From assembly GCF_000002425.4 (NCBI RefSeq), contig NC_037260.1:7655808-7719807 (forward strand): DNA of 64,000 bases. The letters run 5' to 3'. Positions 48,831-63,500 of the stretch are shown one piece after another. Position 1 is the first letter of the stretch. Every line of letters begins with the position of its first letter. The stretch comes from Physcomitrium patens (Eukaryota; Streptophyta; Bryopsida; Funariales; Funariaceae). The notes under the pieces were generated by a model. It was not told the origin of the DNA. It saw only the letters and a program-made list of their open reading frames with translations, and did not search any database. The translations under genes were made by a program, and so were the position numbers.

Positions 48831-51372
48831 AATGAATCTTATTTTTTTTTTTTTTAAATTATTCTTTCACACAATAATGTAGAAGATTTGATCTACAATA
48901 ATGTTGATAGCATCAAATATAGCTAATGGCGACACATTAGTAATGAAATCCATTGATACTAAAGACCTTAGTTGCTTTGAAATTGATAGTAGCTATAGAA
49001 GTCTATAAAGACAATATTAATTTTTTTTGGATCTTAAATAAATATCATACAAGAATACAAAGTCTTTCATGGTCTTTTATATTTGAAGCTACTAAAGATT
49101 TTAAGAGTTAAGTTCCAAGGTTTTATTAAATCCAAAATATCCTATAGCTCGGAAATTATGATAAAATTGAAGAACCCAAAGTTGCATCAATCCTTTTGGA
49201 ATATATATGTACTCTTCAAAATACAAAAGATCTTCAAGGAACTTGAATTGTTATTATTAAGATGCTACTTGATATTACAAACTAATGAATCTTTAGTTGA
49301 TGCTATAGAAAGTTTTTCAAAAAAACTTAAATTAACAGATATAATCATAGAAGTAATATTAAGACAAAATTATTTTATCTTAAAGATAGTAGTATATTAT
49401 TATTATTAAAATACTACTTTTTTTTCTTTGGAGTAAAATATAATTTCTTTGATAAGCGTTTGATAGTCTTTATTATTTTCTTAATTGATATATAATTACA
49501 AAATTAAAAAAAGATAATAACATATTTCAATAAGCTTGGTAGTAATTCAAAATTCGACTTGGTATAAAATACTTCAAATTTTTGTGATATGTATATATAG
49601 TTACATGATATGTAGCACCTTTTAATGAGTGATACCATTCCTAAAAAGAGTCTATAATTGTAAGAAGCTCATTATTATGAATTTCATAATTAATATTCTT
49701 AGTTGAAAAATTTCTAAAATAAAATACAACTAAGTGGAGCTTTCCATTGTTTTAAATTTATAATATTACAACTCTTGATGCAAAGTCAAAAGTATTAGTC
49801 TCCAAATAGAAGTCCTTCATGAAATTTGGATGCATTAAAATTGATATTATAATAAAAGTTGCCTTCAAATCTTAAAAAGCCTTTTGTACTTGAATTCTTT
49901 ATTTCAATTTATTTTTGGATGTCAATTCAGTGAGAAGAATAGCAATTTGGAAATAATCCTTCATAAATATCTAATAGAAATTAACAAATCTTAAGAAACA
50001 TTATATATTCCATATTAACTTTGGAGTTGCCTACTCCATTACAGCTTGAACTTTCTTTGAATCTATCAATAAGCCTTCATTGGATATAATATATCCAAAA
50101 AACTCTATTTTTGATTGATAGAATAATCATTTTTCTAATTTGGTATATAATCCTATATCTTGTAACTTTTACAAGACTAATCTCATATACTCTTTATATT
50201 TTTTAGAAGTCTTAGATTAAATTAAGATATCATTAAGATAACTGACAGCAAACTTATGAAGAAATTCTAAAAAAAAATTATTCATTAAATATTGAAATAC
50301 AGCTGGAGGATTTATCAATCTAAAAGGCATGACATTATATTAAAAATATATGTACTTTGTTTGAAATATTGTCTTCTATTCATCTTTTTTAATCTATACC
50401 AAATTATATACTCTACAAAGATCTATTCTGGTGTAGATCTTGATTTAACTAAGTTGTTTTAAAAGCCCTGATATCAATTGTAGAGGATAATAATTCTTTA
50501 CTTTAAATTTGTTGATGCTCTAATAATCAATATACATTTTCAAAGATCCATATTTTTTTTTGTAAAAATTATTAATACACATGTTGGAAATTTGGAATGC
50601 TAAATAAATTTCTTTATAAGATTTTTGTAAATATAATCCTTCAATGTTGAAAGCTCATTCTGTAATAGGTTGTAGATTGGGCCAAATGGTGGCTGAATTC
50701 TTTCTTGAAGATCAATGGCACAATCATATAGTCAATACTTTGGTCATGTATCAACATTTTTTTTTCAAAGACATCTTAAAACTCCTTATACTACTTTGGA
50801 ATAGCTATTAGCAAGCTTGCTTCTTAACAAGCTGGAGTTGCATAAATAAAAAATGGCATTTCTTTCTTAGCCATCTTCATAAAAGTTCTTACTTAAAGAA
50901 ATAAGGGCTTTTTTGTTGATGATTTTTTGATAGTTTTTTATTAGAAGAAATTTAATAGAAAATTTTACCTTTTAGAGCCTCCAATCTATATATGGATTAT
51001 ATCTTTTTTACTACAAAAGTCTAAGAATAATAGAATTGAATAGAATTTTAATAATATGGAATGTTATTTTATTATTATAGCCTTTAAATAATATTTTTAG
51101 TAATATAGACTTATGAATAATATTTCTTGAAGATAAAAGCTGACTATCTATTATTTCTACATAAACAGATTTTGACTTTTGTATTAAAGGAATTTTATGA
51201 AATTTGAAAAACTTCTCATTTAAAAAGTAAGCAAATTTTCTTAAATCTAATAAGATACTTGTTTGAAGTTTTTATAGACTAAGAAATAAATATATAATAA
51301 AAAAATAAATAAGTTAGATTAAAAAAAAGGGATCTTAATGAATTTGATGTATTGAAATGTCCAAAGACACAG

Positions 51373-52692
51373 TGTCGTATTATGTGTTGTTTTGCTCAAG
51401 AATGCACTGGGCACTTAGATGTGGAAAGTGAGATTATGTTTCACAAGTAGCCAAGAAACTCTAATAGGTTTCATCCATGTGAGAAGAATGTAATCTGAAT
51501 TTTAATTCAAAAGTGCTTAAAACACTCTTTTTAGTAGTCTTGACCATGCATAAATCCCAATTACCTTGTTACTTTCATATTTAAGGAATTTAGATTTTTC
51601 TTGTAAATCCCAATCCTAATCAATGAGCTTTAACAAGCTGTAACATCCAATCCGACCGTCCACTTCATGTAGAATTTCGCATAAAATTATAAATGCAAGT
51701 CTTCTAAATGCTCAAGAATTTTTAGCCCAATCCAACTAACAAATTGTGAGAAAACCTCCAAAAATTGTACAAATGTCACTTGGCCGCCAACTTGAAAAGT
51801 AAAGCAGAAATCCTAGCAATGATTTCTCCTTCTCCAACCATTAACTTTTTTTCAAAATTAGTGTGTAGCTTGATTTTTAAGTCCTCCAACACTATGCCAA
51901 TTTTCACCTTAATCCGACCAATAAATCTTCAGATATTATAGAAACCCTATCCAACCTCAAACTGCAACCTTCTGAAACCCTCTTGTATTAAAAACTAGAT
52001 ATCTCTAAACCATGCCGTTAGATTATTACAAAATTTTGTATACACTTAGCACATATAATAATCCACACAATATTAAATTTTTAACTATAGATGACATGTC
52101 AATTGCATAAATTAGCCAAAATTGCTAGCCCTAATTATATTATATAAAATCTAAATCACTGATATAAACCTTGACTTTGAACAACAATTTCTAAGTCTAC
52201 CAAAATCCTCTCAAAACAATTCTTATGTCTTTGGAATAAAATTCAATCTAGCTCTCAAATGCTAACTCTCGATCTTTGAATGAAACCCTATTTTGCCTTA
52301 GGCTGTCATTTTAGTGGCCAAAGGTATGATTTCGACCTTGTCTCACAAATGGTCGATCCCCGAGTATCAATCTATCTTATCCTAAGGTTTTTTTTAGCCC
52401 AACCCTACTCTCAACTTAATCCTAGTACCAACTATACTAATTATTTACCTCTTCTAATCTGATTTCATCAATTTATGGTCTTTCTAATGTAATAGAAGAG
52501 TCTCTACAACCTAGAAGGTAAAATTACTAACTAACCTTCAACCTACTAATTATTAAGATAAAAAATAACCTAAGAGGCTTTTATAAAAGCCATGTTTAGA
52601 TACCTCAAGTTATAATTAAACTAAGATAATTAGATATTAATTAAAAATTTAATTTTGATTATAATTTTACTATATAGTTTTATTACATCACA
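51373..52692. repeat. 1.32-kb repeat, copy 2, inserted in chromovirus M0
   Basis: It is homologous from end to end with 8,578-9,910, in the same orientation, at roughly 75-80% identity by eye. It starts TGTCGTATTA and ends TTACATCACA. Chromovirus sequence homologous to copy M1 near 58,700 reads up to the left border and resumes at the right border. The flanking words ACAG and ACAA are a plausible decayed target duplication, which supports the solo-LTR reading. No open frame beyond about 60 codons. Confidence 0.7.
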
Positions 52693-53376
52693 ACAATGGT
52701 CTCTATTGTCACTAGTCCTCTTTATTTTCTTGAACAATTATACTCCTAATTCTAGTCATAAGTTATTTTTTTAGATAATCCCTAAATTTAAGGATTTTGT
52801 TTATTTTATTCATTTTATTTATTATTATGATTATAATACAATCATAATTTTTATTCAAATATTTTTTTTTTCTTTGCTATAAGAATTTTGAATAATATTA
52901 TATGAATTTGCATATCCTCAATTCTAAAGTGTAGAAGTAATATATTTGTTGAAGCAATAAAGTACAAATTTTAAGTGCATTGCTTTTTCAAAGTCCATAA
53001 GCATAGATCTTGATAGTGTTGAGATAATCCATTATCGTACTTCACAATTTGGCTGACAACTTCATTAAGTATTTGAGGATCAAATAATGATAATAATACG
53101 TCTTTTATATTTTTCTTTAGTCTCTAATAGATTTGCATCATATAAGCTTATTTGTTCCAATTAATATCACTAGCCAATTGCTTGAAATCAAATGCATAAA
53201 TTGATGTAGAACATGACCTTTGACATAATAAGCAAATCTTTATTGTTGCCTATTAAGCCTTATCATGTTTTATTAATGCCTTAGCAAAAGCTTTTAAGAA
53301 AGCTTTAAAGTTGTTAGAGATTGAAGATCTCTTTTTAAATAAAGGATCAAATAAAAATAAAGCTTATCTTATGAGT

Positions 53377-54118
53377 AAGGTCCATGTAGCTCTTAGTTAT
53401 ATAGAATATATGGAGGCAAGAGTGAAGCCTTCTTCACTCATGTCAATGCCTTTCTAGTCTTAGTCTTGTTTCAAGATTTTTTAGTCTTCTTGTTTTTGGC
53501 AATAACCATTCTAATTAATATTACATCACTTTTTGAGAGACTTTCTAGTTCTCTTCAGTGATAGAAGAATGAATTAAAGATTCTCTTTTTTTGAGATTCA
53601 TGTCCTTGATAGTTTGATAAGAGTGCTAACATATTGTTTCTGTCTTCTTTAAGAAGTGAGTGGACTACTCCACTTTTATTGTTGTATTTTGAAGGTTGCA
53701 AACTACATACCTTTAAACAAAAAATCTTCTTTTCTAACACTGATTTTTTTCATTAAAGAGAGTGGATTATCCTTCTTTATATGATTTATTTTTAGAGGTT
53801 GCAGAATACCCTCTTCTAATTTAACTTTTGAATTCGTTTGAGTTATCTATGGAAGAAAAGATTATGGATGCTATTTTCAATAGAAGTGAGAATAAATTTG
53901 CAACTATGGCAGATCTTCATGAGCTTTACAACACTCTAAGAGTAAAAATCTTACATATTTTTAACCTGAATCATGGAAGTACTATGCCTACACTTATGGA
54001 AGAAGTTCAAAGTCTGTGGTAAGAAGTTGTGCACTAGAAAGTAGCAAGTAGATAAATCTTACAACCAAATCTGGGGAGTTTTACTTCTATAAATATAACA
54101 TGGACAATGATTAGTATA
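53377..54118 (+). mobile_element. Chromovirus fragment P1: part LTR, leader and start of gag
   Basis: The right part of an LTR (about 53,377-53,605) is followed by a primer-binding-like word (TTTGATAAGAGTGC), a leader and the first part of gag from ATG at 53,849 (MEEKIMDAIF and onward for about 60 codons). It lies on the opposite strand to both neighbours: gag of M0 on its left and the LTR of M1 on its right. It matches fragment P2 at 59,144-59,976 but ends at a different gag position. Confidence 0.75.
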
Positions 54119-54678
54119 TATCAAGGACAAGAATATGATAAAGACAAATAAACAAGTGAGACTTCTTTCAAAGAAAGATGATAAAATAGAAATAACTTGG
54201 TATATGTATCTTAAGAAAGAAACTGGAATGGCTATTGCCAAAAGCCAAGAAAACTAGAGACCCTTGAAACTAGACTAGAAGCAAGAATGGAGTTGATAAG
54301 AGTGAAGAGGGCTTCATTCTTGTCTCTATATATATTATTTAACTAGAGACTATGTGGCGACGTTCTATAGGACCTCCAATATGTGTTGACTTTGTAGGAC
54401 ACATGCCTTGACTTATAAGGCAAGTTTTTCTACATGTCGGCCACATAGTTAGCTTGGTCTTCAAGCTAACAACATGTGTGGTACATGGCCAAGTTAATGA
54501 CCACGGCTCTAATCCAAAAAGTCAATTAAAGACACCTATAAAGTCAAAGCGACATCTATCAAGCTTCTAAGAAGTTTGTATACCAAATACTATAGAATTA
54601 ACTTACTTTTACCTATTTTTACTTACTTCTATCTATTTATACATGTAATCATTGGCTTACATGTGTATGTCCATGACA
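54119..54678 (-). repeat. 3' LTR of chromovirus copy M1
   Basis: On the - strand it begins TGTCATGGACATACACATG right after a purine run (GGAAGGAGGGA) and ends CCTTGATA next to fragment P1. It carries a TATATATAGAGACAAGA-type block that is probably its TATA region. Confidence 0.85.
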
Positions 54679-57600
54679 TTATCCCTCCTTCCAGGGATAA
54701 GTTCCACAAAGAGTGGTAATCATATGTTGAGGAAATCTATAATGCGACGAATTGTATTTGCCACATATTCTCATCTTTGTTCTCTTCGAAGATGATTGAT
54801 AGGGCCTCTCAACTATCGGTAGTGTCCCATACCATGATGCAAAGACCACCTAGTTATTTGATCATTGTTGAGGCCTTCATAACTTCCTTCAAATAAAATA
54901 TTTGAAACACGATTAGGATTTGTTCCTACCTCTACTAAAATCACCAAACATCGGGAGTCCCTTCCAAGGTCATGATACCAAAAGCGTTGTATTTTGCCAT
55001 GTATTCGAGAAAGAACATGTCGTTCTTGAAGATCTTCATTTCGATTGCATCATCTTGAAGGTTGTGACAATGATAATGTCTCGTCTGGTAAGTCAATAAT
55101 TGAAGGCTCTTAAGTTGAATCCACTAGTTCTTGGTTCTCCATCTCCTGAGTATCACAACTACAAAGAAGCTACAAACAAGGATTGTAAGTAGAATGTTAT
55201 CTTGTCTAGATCTTGTTTCTTTTATAAAGAAGGTTTTCATCTTGATTTTGATGGATGTTTTCAATGAAAAGCCTCCATCGCCTTTGCTACATTTACAAAA
55301 TTTTATACTGGCTCTCATGTGCATTTATTAATATCATATCCGTACCAATGGTCAAGATATTCTAATTTATTTCAGTGCCACCTTGAATCTAAGACTTCTT
55401 CCACTTCAAACTCTTCATTATTGTCCACTTCTATAAAAGGAGGTAGAGCTTGTCTTCTTCTTGGTATGTCCACTGTCTTGTATGGTTCAAGATGAGACAC
55501 TTCAAATACTGGATGGATTTTCATTGACTCCGGTAGGTGGAAACGATATATAACTGGATTGATTTGTGCAGAAATAGAAAATGGTCCAAGTCTTTGATAG
55601 TCCAACTTATCACAAGGCCGAGTGGTCTTCACATTGTGATGAAGTAACCATACCTTATCACCCATGTGGAATGGTGGTTGTTTTTTTCAATAGACAATCG
55701 CGTTGACCTTTTGTTGTTCTTGAGCTTCTTTTAACTTCGCCTTCATCCTTGCATGTTGCTCTGAGAAATGAATTTCCAAATCTTTCGCAATAAGATTATC
55801 AATTTTTGAAAAGTCAAAAGTATCAAGTCGTGGATGATAATCATAATTAGCAAAGAAAGGTGTTTGTTTTATAGAAAAATGAACCGTGTTATTATAAGAA
55901 AACTTTGCCAATGGCAAAAGAGTTGTCCAATCATCTTGTTGGTAGTTAATGGTACATCTTAAAGACTGCTCTAAAACTTAATTAACATGCTCTATTTTTC
56001 TATCAGTTTGAGGATGGAATACTAAAGATAGTATTATATGTATTTTTAGAATCTTGAAAAGAGTCCGCCAAAATCTTGATACAAATTGAGTTCTCCTATC
56101 TCATATAATATCCTTGGATAATCCATGATAGCGGTAGATATTGTCAAGAAAGAACTTAGTTATTTCTTCACCTGTTATAGATTTTATACATGAAACAAAA
56201 TATGCCAATTTGGTAAAACGATCTTCTATCACGAATATAGAGTCATAAGAATTTGAAATTAGAAGATCCGTGATGAAATCCATAGAAATAGAAGACCATG
56301 GTTGTTCTAGAATGGGTAATGGCTGAAGAAGTCAGTAGCGTTGATGATGAGGAGTTTTTGATCTCAAGCAAATATCATAAGATTGTACAAAATCTTTGAT
56401 TGCCTTCCACATTTGCAACCACCAAAAATCCTTGGATATTAGTTCCAAAGTTTTATTATACTCAAAATGTCCTGCAGCTAGAAAGTCATGATGAGCTTGA
56501 AGAATAATTAATTGAGCTTCACCTTCTGAAACATATAGGCGTCCTTTGAAATATAATAGATTATTCTTGAATTCAAAGTTGGAAGTATCCAAAGACTTTG
56601 AAGGATTTTTTTTTATATTACAAATAAGTGGATCAGAAGACATATTTGACTGAACTTGCTTAATGAAAGTTGAATCAACAGTTAGTGTTGATTTTATTAC
56701 TCAAAGATGAAGATGCTCTGGCTTCAAGAGAATTATTCGTTGTTAATAAAAAGAAGCATCTCCTTCCTTTGGTATAAGATAAGATCATCTAGAGAGTACA
56801 TCTGACAAACATTGTTGTTTTCTTGGTCGATAAGTGATCTTGAATTCGAATCTTGACAAAGACATACTCCAACAAGCTTGGCGACAATTCAAAATATGTG
56901 TAGACATAGAATATTTAAGGTTCTTGTAATCCGTATATAGTGTGACTAGACTAGAAGCACCTTCTAGATAATGGAGCCATTCTTGAAACGAATCCATGAT
57001 TGTAAGAAGTTTTTTTTCGTGGATGTTATAGTTGATCTCAACTACTGAAATTTTTTTGGGATGAAAAGCTATTGGGTGAAGTTTATCATCTGATCCCATT
57101 TGTGATAATACGGCATCCAAAGCAAAATTTGATGCATCTGTTTCTATATAAAATAACTTAGAAAAATTGATGCGATACAAGATTGGTGCAAAAATAGAGG
57201 TTGTTTTCAAAGCTTCAAATGCTATTTCTACTTTTTGATTCCATTGAAGTTTGTCTTTGCAAGTCGAATGTGTAAGTGGAGTTGCAACTTAAGAGAAGTC
57301 TTTGATGAAGATCCAATAGTAGTTGGCTAATCCCAAAAAGCATTGGACATCTCTTATCATTTTTGAGATCTTCCAATCCATAATAGTTTGAACTTTCTTA
57401 AGATCCATCATAAGTCCAATATTTGAAATGATGTATTCTAAGAAGTTAACTTGATTAGTGTGAAATACACACTTTTCTATCTTGGCATAGAGTCCTACAT
57501 TTCTTAGTTTTTGTAATACTTGGCGAACATGAAGTTCATATTCTTTTAGATTCTTAGAATAGATTAAGATGTCGTCTAGGTAACAAACAACAAAATCATC

Positions 57601-59143
57601 TAAAAACTCCCGAAAGACATCATTTATTAGATGTTGGAATGCTACTGGTGCATTTGTAAGTCCAAAAGGCATGACGTTATATTCAAAATGTCTATACCTT
57701 GTTCAAAACGTAGTCTTTCATTCATTTCCTTCTTTGATGCATATAAAATTATATGCTATCTGTTGATCTATTTTTGTATAGATCTTAGCTTGATTCAATT
57801 GATCAAAAAGTCTAGATATCAAAGGTAGCAGGTACTTGTTTTTGAAAGTGATTTTGTTGAGTCCTCCATAATCAACATACATCCGCAATGATCCATCTTT
57901 TTTCTTCAGAAATAAAATTGGAGCTCATACTAGAGATTTGAAATCGTGTATGAAGTTCTTGACCAAATTCTCTTCAATATACTCCTTGAGTTCAGCCACT
58001 TCATTTTAAGATAAATTGTAGATTGGTCCAAATGGCGGTTGTGCTCCTTCTTGAAGGTTAATTGAGGAATCATAGGAACAATGTTTTCGAAGAGTATCAT
58101 TTTTTTTTTTTTTTCAAATACATCTTCAAAATCTTGATATTAGCTTAGAATGCCACTTGAAGTCTTTCGACCCATAGAAATAGGTGTGGCATAAATGACA
58201 CAAGGTAATTTTTCTTTTGCAGCATGCAAGAAAGTACTTGTACCTATAAGTATAAGTTTAATTATACTAGACTTATGACTTTCTTCTTGGTTAATTACAC
58301 TCTTAGTTATACTTTTAGAAAAGTCAAGACTATAAGAAGTCTAATCTATTTTAAGATTATATTTTTTTTAATCATGATAAACCTAAAATGACTAGATTAG
58401 AAGGAGATCTAATCCTATTAAATAATTCAAAGCTACTATAACCATTAGTTGTTATTTCTAATAGAAGGGTTTCATGAGTAACATCTCCTGAAGAAAATGG
58501 ACGACCATTGATGACTTCTACATGAACAAGTTTAGTTTTCTTTACGGAAAATAAGCTATGTCTTTTAGCAAATTTTTTATAAGAAATATACTGAGGCTCC
58601 TAAATCTAGTAAGGTAGAGGCTTTGAGATGTTTGGATCCTAGAATAACATTTATTCTAAAATATGGAGAGGATTTTGAGGAGAGGATAAGACCTTCACTA
58701 GGTGTTGTACAAGGTTCCAGTCGCATAGTCCCTATTGTAACTGAACAAATTCGTTTTCTGACATGCTATTTTCTTTGATTGTTGTATTCTTCATTTTATA
58801 ATTACGTCGCTTCTTTGGGCAATGTTGAGCAGTGTGCTTAGGTTCTCCACAATATAAACACAATCTTTCTTGACCACGATGAGTCTTTTCTTGCTCAGTA
58901 AGAGGTTTGAAATATATTGCATCAATTTGCATATCTACTACTTCCGAATGTGTGTGTTGAAGAGATATTGGTGTTGCTATTGAATTATAGTTACGTAGAA
59001 GTTTACTTGTATGGTTCTGAGATCGAAATTCAAAAAGGCAATTGTTGTACTTTACAACAAAGTCAATTACTTGACTCAATGTTTAAGGATTAAGTAAGTT
59101 GAGCATTAAATTTTTTACCTCATATTGTAATCCGTACAAAAAT
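54119..59143 (-). mobile_element. Chromovirus fossil, copy M1, 3' LTR to gag zinc knuckle
   Basis: Reading the - strand from the right, the parts are the gag end with a zinc knuckle of C-x2-C-x4-H-x4-C form (about 58,830-58,870), protease with its LLD-x-GAS-type block (about 58,590-58,640), reverse transcriptase (about 58,020-57,290), RNase H (about 57,210-56,785), the integrase zinc region and core (about 56,640-55,690), C-terminal segments (55,665-55,372), chromodomain (about 55,370-55,240), a 3' untranslated region and the LTR (54,119-54,678). It is among the better preserved copies, with perhaps ten or so breaks. The N-terminal half of gag and the 5' LTR are not in the window. Confidence 0.85.
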
Positions 59144-59976
59144 TGTCACGGACATACTCATGTAAGCTAGTAATTACATAACTAGAAGTAAGAAAAAGTA
59201 GATAAAAGTAAATTAATTCTATAGTATTTGGTATTGAAGCTTCTTAGAAGCTTCATAGATACTGCTTTGACTTTATAGGTATCTTTAATTGACTTTTGGA
59301 TTAGAAACATGGTCAACAAGTTGGCCATATGCCTCACATATTGTTAGCTTGAAGACTAAGCTAACTATGTGGTCCACACTTAGAAAAACTTGCCTTGTAA
59401 GTCAAGGCAAGTGTCCTACAAAGTCAACACATATTGGAGGTCCTATAGAATGTTGCCAAGTAGCCCCTAGTTACATAGTATATATAGAGACAAAAGTGAG
59501 CGACCATTTTTTTTCTTGTCAAGTCCTTTCTTATTTCAAGTCTAGTTTCAAGAGTTTTCATGTTTTTTAGTCTTTGGCAATAGCCATTCTAGTTCAATAT
59601 ATTATCACCTTTGAGTGATTTTTAAGTATTTTTGAGTGACATAAGAGTGTATTGAGATTATCTTTATTTGGAGTTCATGTCTTTGAAAGTTTGATAAGAG
59701 TGCTAATATATTGCTTCTGTTTTGTTCTAGAAGTGAGTGGATAATCCCACTTCTATTATTGTATTTTGGAGGTTGTGGACTACCTACCTTTAAACAAAAA
59801 ATCTTATTTTTTAACATTGATCTTTTCCTTAAAGAGAGTCGATTATCCCTCTTTGTAGAATTTATTTTTAGAGGTTGCGGATTACCTTTCTCTTATTTAA
59901 CTTTTGAATTCATTTGAGTTATTTATGGAAGAAAAAATCATAGATGATACACTTAGTAGAAGTGAAAATAGATTTG
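59144..59976 (+). mobile_element. Chromovirus fragment P2: full LTR, leader and start of gag
   Basis: A complete LTR (59,144 to about 59,688, starting TGTCACGGACATACTC) is followed by the same primer-binding-like word, a leader, and gag from ATG at 59,925. After about 50 bases of gag it meets the LTR of M2 on the opposite strand. Its left end abuts gag of M1, also on the opposite strand. The missing remainder, if it exists, would lie beyond the window. Confidence 0.8.
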
Positions 59977-60528
59977 TGTCAAGGACAAGAACTCGATGAC
60001 AAAGAAATTCAGACAAGTAAGCCTTCACTTAAAGAAAAGTCATAAAATATAATAAAACAAGTATGTATATTGAAAGAGAAATAGAATGGCTATTGCCAGA
60101 AGTCAAGAAAACTAGAGACCCTTGAAATTAGATTGGAAGTAAGAAAGAAGTTGATAAGAGTAAAGAATGCTTCACTCTTGTCTCTATATATACTATCTAA
60201 CTAGGGGCTACATGGTAACGTTCTATACAACCTCCTATAAGTGTTGACTTTGTAGGACATATGCCATGTCTTATAGGGCAAATTTTTCTACCTGTAGACC
60301 ACATTGTTAGCTTGGTCTTCAAGCTAATAACATGTGTGATACATGGCCAACTTATTGATCACGTTTCTAATCCAAAAAGTCAATTAAAGGTACCTATAAA
60401 GTCAAAGCAGTATCAATGAAGCTTCTAAGAAGCTTCTATATTAAATACTATAGAATTAATTTACTTTTATCTACTTTTACTTACATCTACCTATATAATT
60501 AATAACTTACATGAGTATATCTGTGACA
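59977..60528 (-). repeat. 3' LTR of chromovirus copy M2
   Basis: It is 552 bp with matching ends TGTCA and TGACA, preceded on the - strand by a purine run (AGAAGGGAGGA). It shows high similarity to the M1 and P2 LTRs. Confidence 0.85.
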
Positions 60529-63500
60529 TTATCCTCCCTTCTAGGAACGAGTTCCACGAGGAGTGATCATCATATGTTGAGGAAATCTATGATGGGACAA
60601 ATTATATTTGCCACATACTCTGATCTTTGTTCTCTTTAAAGATAATTGATAGGACCTATCAACCATTGATAGTGTCCCATACTTGGGCGGGAAGACCACC
60701 TAGTTATTTGATCATTGTTGAGGCCTTCATAACTTCCTTCAAATAGAACATTTGGCACACCATGAAGAGTTGTTCCTACCTCTAGTAAAATCACCAAACA
60801 TCGAGAGTCCCTTCCAAAGTCGTGTTACCAAATGTGTTGTATCTCGCCATCTATTCAAGGAAGAACATGTCGTTCTTGAAGATCTTCATCTCCGTTGCAT
60901 TGTCTTAAAGGTTGTGACAATCAAAATATCTCGTCCGACAGGTCAGCAATTGAAGGCTCTTGAGTCGAATCCACTGATTATTGGTTCTCCATCTCCTTAG
61001 CGTCACAACTACAAAGAAGCTACAAATAAGAATTGAACGAAGAATATTATCTTGTTTAGATCTTATTTCTTTTATAAAAAAGATTTTTATCTTGGTTTTG
61101 ATGGATGTCATCATTGAAAAGCCTCCACCGCCTTTGTTGCATTTACAAGATTCTTTACTGGCTCCCATGTGCGTTCACTAATATCATATCCGTACTAATG
61201 GATAAGATATACTAATTTATTTCGGTGCCACCTTGAATCTAAGACTTCTTCCACTTCAAACTCTTCATTATTATCCACTTCTATAAAAGGAGGTGGAACT
61301 TATCTTCTTTTTGATATATGCACTGTCTTGTATGGTTCAAGAAGAGACACATGGAATACTGGATGGATTTTCATTGACTCTGGTAGATGTAAACGATATG
61401 CAACTGGATTGATTTGTGTAGAAATAGAAAATGGTCGCAGCCTTTGATAGTTCAACTTATCACAAGGATGAGTGGTCTTGACATGTGACGAAGTAACCAT
61501 ATCTTATCACCCATGTGGAAAGGTGGTTGTTCCTTTCGATAAACATCCGCATTGACCTTTTGTTGTTCTTGAGCTTCTTTTAATTACGCCTTCATTAATG
61601 CATGTAGCTCTAACAAATGAATCACCAAATCTTTCGCAGCAGGATTATCAACTTTTGAAAAGTCAAAAGTATCAAGTCATGGATGATAACCATAAATAGT
61701 AAAAAAAGGTGTTTATTTTATAGAAAAATATACTATTTTATTATAAGCAAACTCTACCAATGGCAAAAGAGTTGTCCAATCATCTTGTTGGTAGTTAATG
61801 GTACATCTTAAATATTGTTTCAAAACTTGATTAACAAGCTCCGTTTGTCCATGAGTTTGAAGATGGAATACTGAAGATAGTTTTATATCCACTTTTAAAA
61901 TCTTGAAAAGAGTCGACCAAAATCTTGATATAAATTGAGTTCTCCTATCTCATATAATATCCTTAGATAATCCATGATCGCGATAGATATTGTCAAGAAA
62001 GAACTTAGCTGTTTCTTCACATGTGATAGATTTTGTACATTGTACAAAATATGCCATCTTGGTAAAATGATCTGCTATCACGAATATAGAGTCATAAGAA
62101 TCTGAGATTGGAAGATCCATGATGAACTCCATAGAAATAGAAGACCATGGTTGATCTGAAATGGGTAATGTCTAAAGAAGTCCAAAAAGTCGATAACGAG
62201 GAGTTTTTGATCATAAGCAAACATTACATGATTGTACAACATCTTTGACTGCCTTTCACATTTGAGGCTACCAAAAATCCCTAGATATCAGCTCCAAAGT
62301 CCTATTGTATCCAAAATGTCACGCTGTTGGAAAGTCGTGATGAGCTTGAAGAATACATAAACATGCTTCTTGTTCTGGAACATATAGGCATCCTTTGAAA
62401 TAGAATAGGTTGTCTTTGAACTCGAATTTAGAGGGATCATGACATTTAGAAGAATTATTCTTAATATCATGAATAAGAGAATCTGAAGACATATTTAACT
62501 GGACTTGCTTGAGAAAAGTTAAATCAATCGTCAATGTTGATTTTATTGCTCAAAGATAAAATTACTCCAGCTTCAAGAGAACTATTCTTTGTTACTCAAA
62601 AGCTACATCTCCTTCTATTGGTGCAAGATAAGAATGTCTAGATAAGGCATTAGACAAACCTTGTTGATTTCTTGATCAATAAGTGATGATGAACTCGAAT
62701 CTTGATAAAGACATGCTCCAACAAGCTTGACGATGATTTATTATGCATGTTGATATGAAATACTCGAGGTTCTTGTGATCCGTATATACGGTGATTGGAC
62801 TGGAAGCACCTTCTAGATAATGACGCCATTCTTAAAAAGAATCCACAATTGTAAAAAGTTTTTTGTCATGGATCTCATAATTGATTTCTGCTGCTGAGAA
62901 TTATCTTGAATGAAAGGCTACTGGATGAAGTTTATTATCTATTCTTATTTGTAACAAAAGCGCATATAGAGCAAAGTCTAATGCATTTGTTTTCATAAAG
63001 AATGCTTTGAAAAAATCAACACAATATAAGATTGGGGCAGAAACAAACGTTGTCTTCAAAGATTCAAAAGCAACTTCTGCTTCTTGATTCCATTAGAGTT
63101 TGTCTTTACAAGTCAAACATGTAAGTGGAGCTGCAACTTGAGATAAGTCTTTGATAAAGATCCGATAGTAGTTGGCAAATCTTAAAAAGTATTGGACATC
63201 TCTTATCATTTTTGGGATCTTCCAATCTATAATAGTTTGAACTTTTTTAGGATCCATCATAAGTCTATCATTTGAAATGATGTAACCTAAGAAATCGACT
63301 TGAGTAGTATGGAATACATACTTTTCTATCTTGGCATAGAGTCCCGCATCTCTTAATTTTTGTAATATACGATGAACATGAAGTTCATGTTCTTCTAGAT
63401 TCTTAGAATATATCAAGATATCTCCTAGATAAGAGACCACAAAATCATCCAAAAACTCTCAAAAAACATCATTCATTAGATGTTGAAAAGCTGCTGGTGC

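Larger units (their letters stand above)
47939..53376 (-). mobile_element. Chromovirus fossil, copy M0, 3' LTR missing
   Basis: Reading the - strand from the right, the parts are gag core (about 53,330-52,900), a 1.3-kb insertion (51,373-52,692), the gag/protease border and protease (about 51,370-50,900), reverse transcriptase (about 50,700-49,990), RNase H (about 49,900-49,500), integrase (about 49,300-48,430), and a C-terminal segment plus chromodomain (about 48,380-47,990). It stops against Helitron copy B. It is the most decayed chromovirus copy in the window, with very many breaks. Confidence 0.7.

Noticed and set aside
59289-59570. A 93-codon + strand frame near 59.4 kb as a gene.
   Set aside because: It lies entirely within a chromovirus LTR (fragment P2).
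53377-59976. Simple tandem duplication of one 6-kb unit to explain the alternating chromovirus pieces.
   Set aside because: The gag break positions and the left ends of fragments P1 and P2 differ, so the two units do not share borders.
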